Positions 52,700 to 61,199 of a stretch of 64,000 bases of DNA are shown here, in pieces; position 1 is the first letter of the stretch, and each line of letters starts with the position of its first letter. Source of the stretch: Teichococcus oryzae (lineage in GTDB: Bacteria > Pseudomonadota > Alphaproteobacteria > Acetobacterales > Acetobacteraceae); assembly GCF_008386565.1 (NCBI RefSeq), contig NZ_VUKA01000009.1:43212-107211 (forward strand), given 5' to 3'. The position numbers and the translations under genes are program-made. Below the pieces are notes generated by a model that saw nothing but the letters and a program-made list of their open reading frames with translations, was not told the origin of the DNA and did no database searches.

Positions 52700-53683
52700 T
52701 CATTCCGCGCGGATGTTGCCGGTCTGGACCACCTGGGTCCAGCGCTCGATTTCCTTTTTCTGGAACACCTGGAACTCTTCCGGGCTGTTGCCGACGATGC
52801 TGAAGCCGATCAGGTCCATCTGCTTCATCACGTCGGGGTGCCGCAATGCCTCCACGATGGAGCCATGCACCTGCTGGACCAGGGCAGGGTCCATCTTCGG
52901 CGGCGCCGCCATGGCCTGCCAGGAATACACCACGAAATCCTCCAGCCCGGCCTCTGCCGCGGTCGGGACGTCCGGAAGAAGCGGGTGGCGCTTTTCGGAG
53001 GTGACGATCAGCGGCTTCACCTGCTTGTCGCGGATGAACGGCGTGATGAAGCCCAGGTTCTGGAACGACATCTGCACGGTGCCCGAGATCAGGTCGGTGG
53101 TCGCCGGCGCACCGCCTGCATAAGGGATATGGGCAACCTTTGTTCCGGCACGCTGGTTGAACAATTCCGCCGTCAGGTGGTCGGAGGAACCGACGCCGCT
53201 GCTGGAATAGGAATCCTGCGCGCCGCTGCGCTTCAGCCAGGCGATGAATTCCTGAAGCGTGTTGGCCTTCACCTGCGCCGGGTTGACCACCAGCACATTC
53301 GGCGTGGTGACGGACAATGTCAGGTTGGTGAAGTCCGTCACCGGGTCGTAGCCCAGCTTCGGGCGCAGCGCCTTGTTGATGGCGAAGGTGCTGATCGGCG
53401 CCGCCATCAGCAGATGGCCGTCGGGCTCGGCGCGGGCCAGCAGGCGGGCGCCGACTTCGCCCGCCGCGCCGGGGCGGTTCTCGACCACCACCGGCCTCGG
53501 CAGCGTCGCGCTCATCCGGTGCGCCACGGCGCGGCCGATGATGTCGGAGGAGCCGCCAGGCGCGAAGGGCACCATCATGGTGATGGGACGGCTTGGCCAG
53601 GATTGCGCCGACGCCGCGCGGCCCAGCAGGAGGGCCGGCATGGCCAATGTGCTGGCCTGCAGCAGAATGCGTCGCTTCATCAT
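52700..53683 (-). CDS. Bug-family periplasmic solute receptor (first)
   Basis: 327-aa tripartite tricarboxylate transporter receptor (Bug/TctC family). The signal MMKRRILLQASTLAMPALLL ends near ASAQ, and the mature part begins WPSRPITMMVPFAPGGSSDI, the hallmark PFxxGG segment. VVVENRPGAAGEVGARLLA and YSSSGVGSSDHLTAELFNQR follow. These proteins bind small carboxylates in the periplasm. No TctA/TctB membrane genes are nearby, so it either uses an unlinked transporter or acts in sensing. A second receptor lies 44 bases upstream. Confidence 0.93.
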   Translation of the reverse strand: MMKRRILLQASTLAMPALLLGRAASAQSWPSRPITMMVPFAPGGSSDIIGRAVAHRMSATLPRPVVVENRPGAAGEVGARLLARAEPDGHLLMAAPISTFAINKALRPKLGYDPVTDFTNLTLSVTTPNVLVVNPAQVKANTLQEFIAWLKRSGAQDSYSSSGVGSSDHLTAELFNQRAGTKVAHIPYAGGAPATTDLISGTVQMSFQNLGFITPFIRDKQVKPLIVTSEKRHPLLPDVPTAAEAGLEDFVVYSWQAMAAPPKMDPALVQQVHGSIVEALRHPDVMKQMDLIGFSIVGNSPEEFQVFQKKEIERWTQVVQTGNIRAE

Positions 53684-53727
53684 GTCGTTCTTCCCTTGTG
53701 CCCGGATGGTTGCCGCGATCCGGGACG

Positions 53728-54690
53728 TCAGTCGATCTGGATCTTCGCCTTCTCCGCGACGTCGCCCCAGCGCTTGGTTTCGCTCGCGATGAAGGCCGCG
53801 AACTGCTCCGGCGTGTTGCCGACCGGCGTGATGCCGAGATCCTTGAAGCGCGCCTGCACCGAGGGCTGCGCCAGCGCGGCCGCCGCTTCCTTGTGCAGTC
53901 GCTCCACGATGGCGGGCGGCGTTCCGGCCGGCGCGAACAGGCCATGCCAGGACAGGCTTTCGAAGCCCGGCACGGTTTCGGCGACGGCGGGGATGTCGGG
54001 CGCCGTTTCGCTGCGCTTCAGCGAGGTGACGCCCAGGATGCGCATCTTGCCTTCCCGGGCGAAGGGCCAGGCGGAGGAGAAATTGTCGAAGGCGATCGGC
54101 AGTTCGCCGGTCAGCAGCGCCGTCATGACCTGGCCGCTGCCGCGATACGGAACATGCTCCAGCTCCGTCCCGGTCAGCTGCGCGAACAGCGAGCCCGCGA
54201 GATGGACGGATGTGCCGACGCCCGAGGTTCCGTAATTGTAGGTGCCCGGCTTGGCGCGCAGCGCGTCAATCAATCCCTTCACATCCTTGGCGGCGAAATC
54301 CTGCGTCACCACCAGAGCATTGGGCTGCGAGGCAAGCTGCGAGATCGGCGCGAAGTCGCGCAGGTTGTTGTAGGGGATCTTCGGATAGATCGCCGGGTTG
54401 ATGGCATGGCTGCTGATGGTGCCGAGACAGATGGTGTAGCCATCGGCCGGCGCCTTGGCGCAGGCTTCGCTGCCGATATTGCCGCCGGCGCCCGCGCGGT
54501 TCTCCACCACCAGGGGCTGGCCCATGGCCTTGCTCATCTCCTGCCCGACAAGCCGCGCCACTGTGTCCGAGGTGCCAGCGGAAAAAGGCACGATCAGGCG
54601 GATGGGCTGGTTGGGATAGCCCTGCGCCATGGCGGGCAAGGTGGCGAGCGACAGCAGGCAAGCCGCGGCCACGGTCTTGGTGAGCTTCAT
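53728..54690 (-). CDS. Bug-family periplasmic solute receptor (second)
   Basis: 320-aa TctC-type receptor. A clear signal peptide (MKLTKTVAAACLLSLATLPAMAQ) is followed by YPNQPIRLIVPFSAGTSDTV, then VVENRAGAGGNIGSEACAKA and YGTSGVGTSVHLAGSLFAQL. AAGGAA precedes the ATG at 54690, and the frame is open 17 codons further. It sits between the first receptor and the RraA/IlvD genes, same strand, and probably belongs to their transcript. A sugar acid or hydroxyacid ligand is inferred from the neighbours only. Confidence 0.93.
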   Translation of the reverse strand: MKLTKTVAAACLLSLATLPAMAQGYPNQPIRLIVPFSAGTSDTVARLVGQEMSKAMGQPLVVENRAGAGGNIGSEACAKAPADGYTICLGTISSHAINPAIYPKIPYNNLRDFAPISQLASQPNALVVTQDFAAKDVKGLIDALRAKPGTYNYGTSGVGTSVHLAGSLFAQLTGTELEHVPYRGSGQVMTALLTGELPIAFDNFSSAWPFAREGKMRILGVTSLKRSETAPDIPAVAETVPGFESLSWHGLFAPAGTPPAIVERLHKEAAAALAQPSVQARFKDLGITPVGNTPEQFAAFIASETKRWGDVAEKAKIQID

Positions 54691-54757
54691 GCTTGTGCGT
54701 TCCTTTGGGCGCGGCGACTGGGCCGCCGCGCCGTGGATCATCGACGGATGGGTCGGT

Positions 54758-55480
54758 TCAGCGCCCGTTGCGCTGCCGCCAGGCGGCGAAGTCGGTCAGG
54801 GTCTGCTCGTCGGTCGCCGGATAAAGGCCCAGGATCGAGCGGCCGCCACGGACTTCCTCGGTGACGAAATCCTCGAAGGCCGTCATCTCCACCGCTTCGG
54901 CCGCGATCTCGTCGGCCAGATGGGCGGGGATGACGATGACGCCATCGGCATCGCCCACGATCACGTCGCCGGGGAAAACCGGCGCGTCGCCGCAGCCGAT
55001 GGGCACGTTGATGTCGATGGCCTGGTGCAGCGTCAGGTTGGTCGGCGCCGAGGGGCGTGTGTGGTAGGCCGGCATGTCGAGCGCGCCGATCTCTGCGCTG
55101 TCGCGGAAGCCGCCATCGGTGACCACGCCGGCCACGCCGCGCTGCTGCAGCCGCGTGACCAGGATGCCGCCGGCGGAAGCCGCGCGCGGGTCCTTGCGGC
55201 TGTCCATCACCATCACCGCGCCCGGCGGGCATTCCTCGACGGCCTTGCGCTGCGGGTGCGCGCGGTCGCGGAACACCGTCAGCTGGTTCAGGTCCTCACG
55301 CGCGGGCATATAGCGCAGCGTGAAGGCCTCGCCGACCATCGACTCCGCGCGGGCACGGCCGCCCACGGGCTGGACGCCCTGGATCATCTGGTTGCGGAGG
55401 CCACGCTTGTAGAGCGCGGTGGCGAGGGTGGCGGTGCTGACGGTCTTCAGCTTCGCGCGGGTCTCGGGGTTGAGGCTCAT
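54758..55480 (-). CDS. RraA-like aldolase/lyase
   Basis: 240-aa protein of the RraA/HMG-aldolase superfamily. GVAGVVTDGGFRDSAEIGAL holds the catalytic Arg-Asp, and PVFPGDVIVGDADGVIVIP is the second signature. Members cleave 4-hydroxy-4-methyl-2-oxoglutarate or oxaloacetate-type keto acids, and others bind RNase E. Next to an IlvD/Edd dehydratase an aldolase or lyase role on a 2-keto-3-deoxy acid is more plausible than RNase control. Start at ATG 55480. A TTG at 55498 would overlap the upstream stop as TTGA. Confidence 0.83.
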   Translation of the reverse strand: MSLNPETRAKLKTVSTATLATALYKRGLRNQMIQGVQPVGGRARAESMVGEAFTLRYMPAREDLNQLTVFRDRAHPQRKAVEECPPGAVMVMDSRKDPRAASAGGILVTRLQQRGVAGVVTDGGFRDSAEIGALDMPAYHTRPSAPTNLTLHQAIDINVPIGCGDAPVFPGDVIVGDADGVIVIPAHLADEIAAEAVEMTAFEDFVTEEVRGGRSILGLYPATDEQTLTDFAAWRQRNGR

Positions 55481-55494
55481 CTCTCGCTTCCGGC

Positions 55495-57246
55495 TCAATA
55501 GATCACGGGTTCTTCGACCGGGTGGCCGAATTCGGTTTTAAGGAAATCGAAGTCGCAGCCTTCATTGGCCTGCTGGATGTGCTTGGTGAACATCCAGCCA
55601 TAGCCACGGCCGAACCGCTCGGGCGGCGCCTTCCATTCGGCGCGGCGCTTCGCCAGCTCCTCATCGGAGACGAGCATGTTGATGCTGCGCGCATCAACGT
55701 CCATCTCGACGATGTCCCCGGTCTTCAGCAGGGCCAGCGCGCCGCCGATCCAGCTTTCCGGCGCGACATGCAGCACGCAGGCGCCATAGGAGGTGCCGCT
55801 CATGCGCGCATCGGAAATGCGCAGCATGTCGCGCAGGCCCATCTTCAGCAGCTTCTTCGGCATGGGCAGCATGCCCCATTCCGGCATGCCCGGGCCGCCC
55901 TGCGGGCCGGCATTGCGCAGCACCATCACGGTGTCTGGCGTGAAGGGATAGGACTCGTCGTCCACTGCCTTCTTCATGCTGGGGTAATCGTCGAAGACCA
56001 CCGCCGGACCCTTGTGCTTCAGGAAGCGCTGGTCCATCGCGGCAGGCTTGATGACGCAGCCATCCGGCGCCAGGTTGCCCTTCAGCACGGCCAGCGAGCC
56101 TTCGCCGTAGATCGGGTTGTCCGTGGTCCGGATGACGTCGTCGTTGTGGACCTTGGCGCCCTCGATGTTCTCGCCCAGCGTGCGGCCGGTGCAGGTCAGG
56201 CAGGATAGGTCCAGATGTTCCGTGATGCGGTTCATCAGCGCCTTGATGCCGCCGGCGTAGTAGAAATCCTCCATCAGATAGGCATTGCCCGAAGGCCGGA
56301 CATTGCCGATGACGGGAACCTTGCGGCTGTAGCGCTCGAAGTCATCCAGACCGATATCCTGGCCGGCGCGGCGCGCCATGGCGATCAGGTGGATGATGGC
56401 ATTGGTGGAGCAGCCCATCGCCATGGCGACGGCGATGGCGTTCTCGAAGGCCGGGCGGGTCTGGATCTTCTGCGGCGTCAGGTCTTCCCAGACCATGTCC
56501 ACGATGCGGCGCCCGCTCTCGCTGGCTAGGCGGATATGCCCGGCATCGGCGGCCAGCATGGAGGAACCGCCCGGCAGCACCATGCCCACCGCTTCCGCGA
56601 TGGCCGTCATGGTGGAGGCCGTGCCCATGGTCATGCAGGTGCCGTAGGAACGCGCGATGCCGCCTTCCACCGCCAGCCAGTCCTGGTCCGTGATCTTGCC
56701 GGCGCGCAGCTCATCCCAGTACTTCCAGGAATCCGAGCCGGAGCCGAGGAACTTGCCCTGCCAGTTGCCGCGCAGCATTGGCCCGGCGGGCAGGAAGATG
56801 GCCGGGATGTTCATGCTGGTGGCGCCCAGCAGCAGGCCCGGCGTGGTCTTGTCGCAGCCGCCCATCAGCACCGCGCCATCCACGGGGTGGGAGCGCAGCA
56901 GCTCCTCCGTCTCCATGGCCAGCATGTTGCGGTACATCATGGTGGTCGGCTTGACGAAGCTCTCGGACACCGAGATCGCCGGCAGTTCCACCGGGAAGCC
57001 GCCAGCCATCAGGATGCCGCGCTTCACATCCTCCACCCGCTGCTTGAAATGCGAGTGGCAGGGCTGCAGGTCCGACCAGGTGTTGATGATGGCGATGACG
57101 GGCTTGCCGGTCCATTCCTCCGGGCTGTAGCCCATCTGCATGGCGCGGGAGCGGTGGCCGAAGGAGCGCAGATCGGCCGGGCCGAACCAGCGGCGGCTGC
57201 GGAATTCCTCAACCGTTTTGACGCGGGGCAGGGGGGATGCGGTCAT
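55495..57246 (-). CDS. IlvD/Edd-family dehydratase (sugar-acid type)
   Basis: 583-aa Fe-S dehydratase that removes water from a 2,3-dihydroxy or sugar acid to give a 2-keto-3-deoxy acid. The three cluster cysteines are Cys63 (LQPCHSHF), Cys131 (GGCDKTTPG) and Cys204 (GTCMTMGTAS), the pattern of [2Fe-2S] arabonate/xylonate dehydratases. SDARMSGTSYGACVLHVAPE follows near the C-terminus. It is not the biosynthetic ilvD by context, since it lies among a hydroxyacid dehydrogenase, an RraA-like lyase and Bug receptors. The exact aldonate is unknown. Confidence 0.9.
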   Translation of the reverse strand: MTASPLPRVKTVEEFRSRRWFGPADLRSFGHRSRAMQMGYSPEEWTGKPVIAIINTWSDLQPCHSHFKQRVEDVKRGILMAGGFPVELPAISVSESFVKPTTMMYRNMLAMETEELLRSHPVDGAVLMGGCDKTTPGLLLGATSMNIPAIFLPAGPMLRGNWQGKFLGSGSDSWKYWDELRAGKITDQDWLAVEGGIARSYGTCMTMGTASTMTAIAEAVGMVLPGGSSMLAADAGHIRLASESGRRIVDMVWEDLTPQKIQTRPAFENAIAVAMAMGCSTNAIIHLIAMARRAGQDIGLDDFERYSRKVPVIGNVRPSGNAYLMEDFYYAGGIKALMNRITEHLDLSCLTCTGRTLGENIEGAKVHNDDVIRTTDNPIYGEGSLAVLKGNLAPDGCVIKPAAMDQRFLKHKGPAVVFDDYPSMKKAVDDESYPFTPDTVMVLRNAGPQGGPGMPEWGMLPMPKKLLKMGLRDMLRISDARMSGTSYGACVLHVAPESWIGGALALLKTGDIVEMDVDARSINMLVSDEELAKRRAEWKAPPERFGRGYGWMFTKHIQQANEGCDFDFLKTEFGHPVEEPVIY

Positions 57247-57261
57247 GAACGGGTTTCCGGA

Positions 57262-58224
57262 TCAAACAGGATCGATGGGGCCGCGGCCGGCGGTGACGGC
57301 GGCGATGTTGTCGAGCGCGCGCATCGCCATGGCGTCCCGTGTTTCCTGCGTGGCGCTGGCTACGTGCGGCGTCAGGAACACGTTGGGCAGTTCGGCGAAG
57401 CGCGTGTCGAAATCAGGCTCGCTGCGGAACACGTCGAGCCCGGCGGCGAAAAGATGGCCAGACTTCAGCGCGGCGATCAGCGCATCCTCGTCCACCAGCG
57501 AACCGCGGGCGGTGTTGACGAACACGGCGCCCTTCGGCAGCGCCGCGAAGGCGGCGGCGTCCATCAGGGTGCCTGCCTCGCCACCCGGCAGGTGCAGCGA
57601 CAGGATCTGGCAATGCGGCAGCATGCTGTGCAGATCGGCGAAGTATTCGGCACCCTGCTCCAGCTCGGCGGGCAGGCGGGAGCGGTTGTGGTACAGGATG
57701 CGCATGCCGAAGCCGCGCGCCCGCTGCGCCATGGCCCGGCCGATGCGGCCCATGCCGACGATGCCCAGCGTCTTGCCGCTGGGGCGGACGCCCAGCATGT
57801 CCGGCAGGCCGAAGCCCTTCCGCCAGCCGCTCCGCATGATGGCCTCGTATTCATGCGCGCGCCGGCAGGCGCCCAGCAGCAGCAGGAAGGCGAGATCGGC
57901 CGTGCAGTCGGTCAGCACGTCCGGGGTGTTGGTGACGATCAGGCCCCGTGCCTTCGCCGCCTGCGCGTCCATGTGGTCATAGCCGACGGAGGAATTGGCG
58001 ATCAGCTTCACGCAGGCCGGAAGCTGGGCCACGGCGGCGGCATCGAGCTTCACCTTGGGGCCGATCAGGATGGCCTCGGCCGGATGCCGGCGCAGGGCGT
58101 CGAGCACCGCCGCGGCGTCCATGTCCTGCTCGGCGACCACGGCATCGAAGTCGCGGCGGGCGCGCTCCGTGGCGGCGGGCGTCAGGCGGCGGGTGACCAG
58201 GATTCGCGGCAGGGAAGCGCTCAA
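57262..58224 (-). CDS. D-2-hydroxyacid dehydrogenase (glyoxylate reductase type)
   Basis: 320-aa dehydrogenase of the GyaR/GhrB group. The cofactor loop is GIVGMGRIGRAMAQRARGFG. Arg is in FVNTARGSLVDEDAL, Glu in VFRSEPDFD and His in LTPHVASATQETRD. The start appears to be a TTG (SASLPRILVTRR follows) with GGAG seven bases upstream. No ATG fits the family start. It heads the leftward sugar-acid gene set and is divergent from a GntR regulator. It resembles the enzyme at 35808-36779 closely in motif wording (TNTPDVL, MGRIGxAxAQxARGFGMxI). Confidence 0.86.
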   Translation of the reverse strand: MSASLPRILVTRRLTPAATERARRDFDAVVAEQDMDAAAVLDALRRHPAEAILIGPKVKLDAAAVAQLPACVKLIANSSVGYDHMDAQAAKARGLIVTNTPDVLTDCTADLAFLLLLGACRRAHEYEAIMRSGWRKGFGLPDMLGVRPSGKTLGIVGMGRIGRAMAQRARGFGMRILYHNRSRLPAELEQGAEYFADLHSMLPHCQILSLHLPGGEAGTLMDAAAFAALPKGAVFVNTARGSLVDEDALIAALKSGHLFAAGLDVFRSEPDFDTRFAELPNVFLTPHVASATQETRDAMAMRALDNIAAVTAGRGPIDPV

Positions 58225-58335
58225 GGGACTCTCCGAACGCGCGGCGGGAAGAACCGCAGGCGCAGGGAGCCTTTGGCATTCCTCCTCATCGCGGCTTCTG
58301 TGGCGGCGGTTGGAGCGGACGCTACGCCATGTCGC

Positions 58336-58345
58336 GTCATCTGAC
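58336..58345. promoter_or_regulatory. Candidate GntR/FCD operator GTCA-TC-TGAC
   Basis: GTCATCTGAC has perfect four-base arms and lies in the 168-base divergent gap between the hydroxyacid dehydrogenase and GntR genes, 48 bases before the GntR start. FCD-type GntR repressors often bind short sites of the GT-N-AC class. The site is short enough to arise by chance. Confidence 0.35.
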
Positions 58346-58392
58346 AAGCAGCCGATATTTCGGATTTTAGGTGGCGGTGCTACAAGCCTGCC

Positions 58393-59112
58393 ATGCCTGT
58401 CCCCAGCCCGAGTTCCAATCCGTCCCTGTTGCAGCCTTTCGGGCGCCGCCAGAGCGCGGCCAGCTTCGCTTATGAGGCGTTGCGCGCTGCCATCCTGGCG
58501 CTGGAGCTGGCACCCGGCATGCCCTTGTCGCGCTCCGCCTTGGCGCAAAGGCTGAGCCTCAGCCAGACGCCCGTGCGGGAAGCCTTGATCCGCCTGGAAG
58601 CGGAGGGGCTGGTTGAGGTGGTTCCGAGTGCTTCAACACGCGTGGCGATGATCGACCTGCGCAGTGCCCGGGAAGCCCTGTTCCTGCGCCGGGCGGTGGA
58701 GCTGGAAGTGGTGCGCCACCTGGCGGAAATGCCCTCCGCGGCGCTGGAAGGGGATTTGCGCGGCAGCGTGGAGGACCAGCGGCGGCTTGTGGCAGCCGAT
58801 GATCATGACGGGCTGGCCGCCGCGGATGGCGTGTTCCATGGCCTGCTCTATGAGGCAGCCGGCATGACCGGCCTTTGGTCCCTGATCGGCAGCCGCAGCG
58901 GGCATTTGGACCGCCTGCGCCGCCTGCACCTGCCGACGCCCGGCAAGGCGGCGGCCATCCTGCGCGACCATGAGGAGCTGGCGCGAGCGATCCTGGCGGG
59001 CGATGGCGCCGGCGCGGAAGCGGTGCTGCGCCGGCACCTGGCCGATACCCTGGCCCGGATCGAGGAGATCCAGGCGGCCAATCCCGGATACTTCTCCGAG
59101 GAGGCCACCTAG
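58393..59112 (+). CDS. GntR-family regulator with FCD domain
   Basis: 239-aa regulator. The N-terminal winged helix is FAYEALRAAILALELAPGMP then RLSLSQTPVREALIRLEAEG. The C-terminal FCD ligand domain has the metal-binding pattern D-x3-H in GVFHGLLYEAAG and HLDRLRRLHLP, HEELARAILAGDG and a late His. Such proteins respond to organic or sugar acids. It is divergent from the dehydrogenase/dehydratase/RraA/receptor genes, so it is the likely local repressor and the ligand is probably their substrate or a pathway intermediate. Confidence 0.9.
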   Translation: MPVPSPSSNPSLLQPFGRRQSAASFAYEALRAAILALELAPGMPLSRSALAQRLSLSQTPVREALIRLEAEGLVEVVPSASTRVAMIDLRSAREALFLRRAVELEVVRHLAEMPSAALEGDLRGSVEDQRRLVAADDHDGLAAADGVFHGLLYEAAGMTGLWSLIGSRSGHLDRLRRLHLPTPGKAAAILRDHEELARAILAGDGAGAEAVLRRHLADTLARIEEIQAANPGYFSEEAT

Positions 59113-59115
59113 GCA

Positions 59116-60873
59116 TCAGGCTGGGATCAGGTTCCCGCCGGCCAGCCGCAGGACCCGGTCATGGTATTGCAGCACCGCCGGCCGGTGGGCGATGGACAGG
59201 ATGGCGGTGCCTGGCAGGTCGCGGCGCAGGGTCCTGTACAGGGTTTCCTCCGCCTCGGGGTCGAGGCTGGCCGTCGCCTCATCCAGAAACAGCCAGCGCG
59301 GCTTCAGCAGCAGGGCGCGGGCGATCGCCAGGCGCTGCTGCTCGCCTCCCGAAAGGCGGCGCTCCCAGGCATCGACATGGTCCAGGCGGCCGCCCAGCAT
59401 GCCAAGCCCGACCTTGTTCAGCACCGCCAGAAGCTGCTCATCGGTATAGTCCGCCGCGGCGTGCGGATAGCAGAGCGCGCGGCGCAGGCTGCCCAGGGGC
59501 AAGTAGGGCCGCTGCGGCAGGAACAGGGCCTCGCCTTCCGGCATCTGCAACTCGCCCCTGGCGAAAGGCCATATTCCTGCCAGGGCACGGAACAGGGTCG
59601 ACTTGCCGCTGCCAGAGGCGCCGGTGATCACCACCGCCTCTCCGGCACGCAGTTCCAGCTCGGCATTGTCCGTCAGTGGGCGGCCATCCGGCAGGGAGAC
59701 CGCCAGGTGCTCGGCCTGAAGGGACTCGCCGCTTCCGGATGCCTGACGCCGGAGGCCTTCGCCGGCCGATGCCTGTGCCGTGGCCAGGGCGCGCTGGAAG
59801 CCGGTCAGCCGCTCCACGCTGGCCCCCCATTCGGTCAGCCTCGAATAATTGGTGACCACCCAGGACAGCGAGCCCTGCACCTCGCCGAACGCGGTGGAGG
59901 TCTGGATCAGGCCACCCAGCTGGATCCGCCCGGTGAAGAAGGCGGGCGCCGCCACCACGATGGGAAAGATCACCGCCAGCTGCCCGTAGCCGGAGGTGAA
60001 GAAGGTGAGCTGCTTGGTGGCCCGCATGATGTCCCACCAATTCTGGATCACCGCCCCGAAGCGGTCGAGCAGGCCGCGCTTCTCCTGCGCTTCCCCGCCA
60101 TGCAGGGCCACGCCTTCCATGTTTTCCCGGAAGCGCACCAGCGCGTAGCGGAAATCGGCCTCGACGCGCTGGCGGAGGAAGTTCAGCCCGATCAGCCTGC
60201 GGCCGATCCGGTGCGCCAGCCAGGTGCCAAGAAGCGAATAGATCAGCGCCACCCAGACCATGTAGCCGGGGACCGAGATGCCGAAGACCTCCATCGGTCC
60301 CGACAGCCCCCACAACACCACGATGAAGGAGGCCAGTGTCACGACCGCGTTCATGAGGCCAAGGCCCAGCCCGAGCGTGTCATCCACAAAAAGCCGGCTG
60401 TCATCCGCGATGCGCTGGTCCGGATTGTCGGTGCCCAGGTCGGTCAGGGACATGCGGTAATACACGCGGCTTTCCAGCCAGCCCGAAAGGAACCGTTCCG
60501 TGAGCCAGCGGCGCCAGCGGATCTGCAGCGCCTGCTGCAGATAAAGGGCATACACGCCCACCACGATGTAGAGCGCGGCCACCAGGGTGAAGCCGGGCAT
60601 GAAGCCCTCGGGGCCGCCATGCCCCCAAAGGATCAGGCCGGTGAAGGCCGCGAAGTCCTTGGCCTCCAGCGCGTTGTAGAAGGCCCGCTGCCAATAGGTC
60701 AGCAGGACGCCCATGCCGACAAGCGCGAGGTTCAGCACCACCACGACGGCCAGCAGGCCGCGCGCCTTCCATCGTTCCTCGCTGTTCCAGTAAGGGCGGA
60801 TCAACGCCCAGGCATCGCGAAGAAAGGGCGCCACCCCGCGCAGGCCGGGGCGGCGGGATGGATCGCCTGTCAC
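59116..60873 (-). CDS. ABC membrane-ATPase protein of the ABCD/SbmA-like type
   Basis: 585-aa fusion of an ABC_membrane_2 domain (SbmA/BacA-like, about residues 15-350) and an ATPase. YWNSEERWKARGLLAVVVVL, LTYWQRAFYNALEAKDFAAF and SLTDLGTDNPDQRIADD are the family motifs. The ATPase has Walker A GASGSGKSTLFRAL, signature LSGGEQQRLAIARALL and Walker B LFLDEATASLD. Relatives (YddA, Rv1819c, ABCD) import vitamin B12, antimicrobial peptides or acyl-CoA. The start is a GTG overlapping the DUF3253 stop (GTGA). It is convergent with the GntR gene. Confidence 0.9.
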   Translation of the reverse strand: MTGDPSRRPGLRGVAPFLRDAWALIRPYWNSEERWKARGLLAVVVVLNLALVGMGVLLTYWQRAFYNALEAKDFAAFTGLILWGHGGPEGFMPGFTLVAALYIVVGVYALYLQQALQIRWRRWLTERFLSGWLESRVYYRMSLTDLGTDNPDQRIADDSRLFVDDTLGLGLGLMNAVVTLASFIVVLWGLSGPMEVFGISVPGYMVWVALIYSLLGTWLAHRIGRRLIGLNFLRQRVEADFRYALVRFRENMEGVALHGGEAQEKRGLLDRFGAVIQNWWDIMRATKQLTFFTSGYGQLAVIFPIVVAAPAFFTGRIQLGGLIQTSTAFGEVQGSLSWVVTNYSRLTEWGASVERLTGFQRALATAQASAGEGLRRQASGSGESLQAEHLAVSLPDGRPLTDNAELELRAGEAVVITGASGSGKSTLFRALAGIWPFARGELQMPEGEALFLPQRPYLPLGSLRRALCYPHAAADYTDEQLLAVLNKVGLGMLGGRLDHVDAWERRLSGGEQQRLAIARALLLKPRWLFLDEATASLDPEAEETLYRTLRRDLPGTAILSIAHRPAVLQYHDRVLRLAGGNLIPA

Positions 60874-61169
60874 TCCTCAGCCGACCTGTCCGGCCCGGCT
60901 TCCGGCGCCTGGCGCAGGCGGATCACGCCGCGCACCGCCTCGGGCGGCACCGGCTTGCCCTTCCGCAGGATCTCGATGCGGCCGTCACGTTGCAAGGCGA
61001 GGGCCGCGTCCCGCACAGGGGTCATCAGGCTGCGCCAATGTTCCTCGGGCGCCAGGGCGCGGGCGACCTCGCTCGGGCAGATGGATTTGCCGGGGCCGCT
61101 CTTCGCGGTCTGGCGCAGGATTTCCGCGGCCAGGGTCTCGGGCGGCGGGGTCTTGAAGGAGGCAGTCAT
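60870..61169 (-). CDS. DUF3253 protein
   Basis: 99-aa soluble protein of the DUF3253 family. It is predicted to be winged-helix-like: SICPSEVARALAPEEHWRSL, then MTPVRDAALALQRDGRIEIL and RKGKPVPPEAVRGVIRLRQ. A nucleic-acid role is possible but untested. The stop overlaps the ABC gene start by four bases, so the pair is translated together. The MFS gene ends 30 bases upstream on the same strand. Confidence 0.85.
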   Translation of the reverse strand: MTASFKTPPPETLAAEILRQTAKSGPGKSICPSEVARALAPEEHWRSLMTPVRDAALALQRDGRIEILRKGKPVPPEAVRGVIRLRQAPEAGPDRSAEE

Positions 61170-61199
61170 GGGGCAGGGTCCTGAGAAACGGGCCGGGGC

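Noticed and set aside
55495-57246. Biosynthetic dihydroxyacid dehydratase (ilvD)
   Set aside because: The neighbours are catabolic and a GntR regulator is adjacent. The sequence pattern fits the sugar-acid dehydratase group better.
56536-58344. 602-codon plus-strand open frame
   Set aside because: Antisense to the dehydratase and hydroxyacid dehydrogenase genes, whose catalytic motifs are intact.
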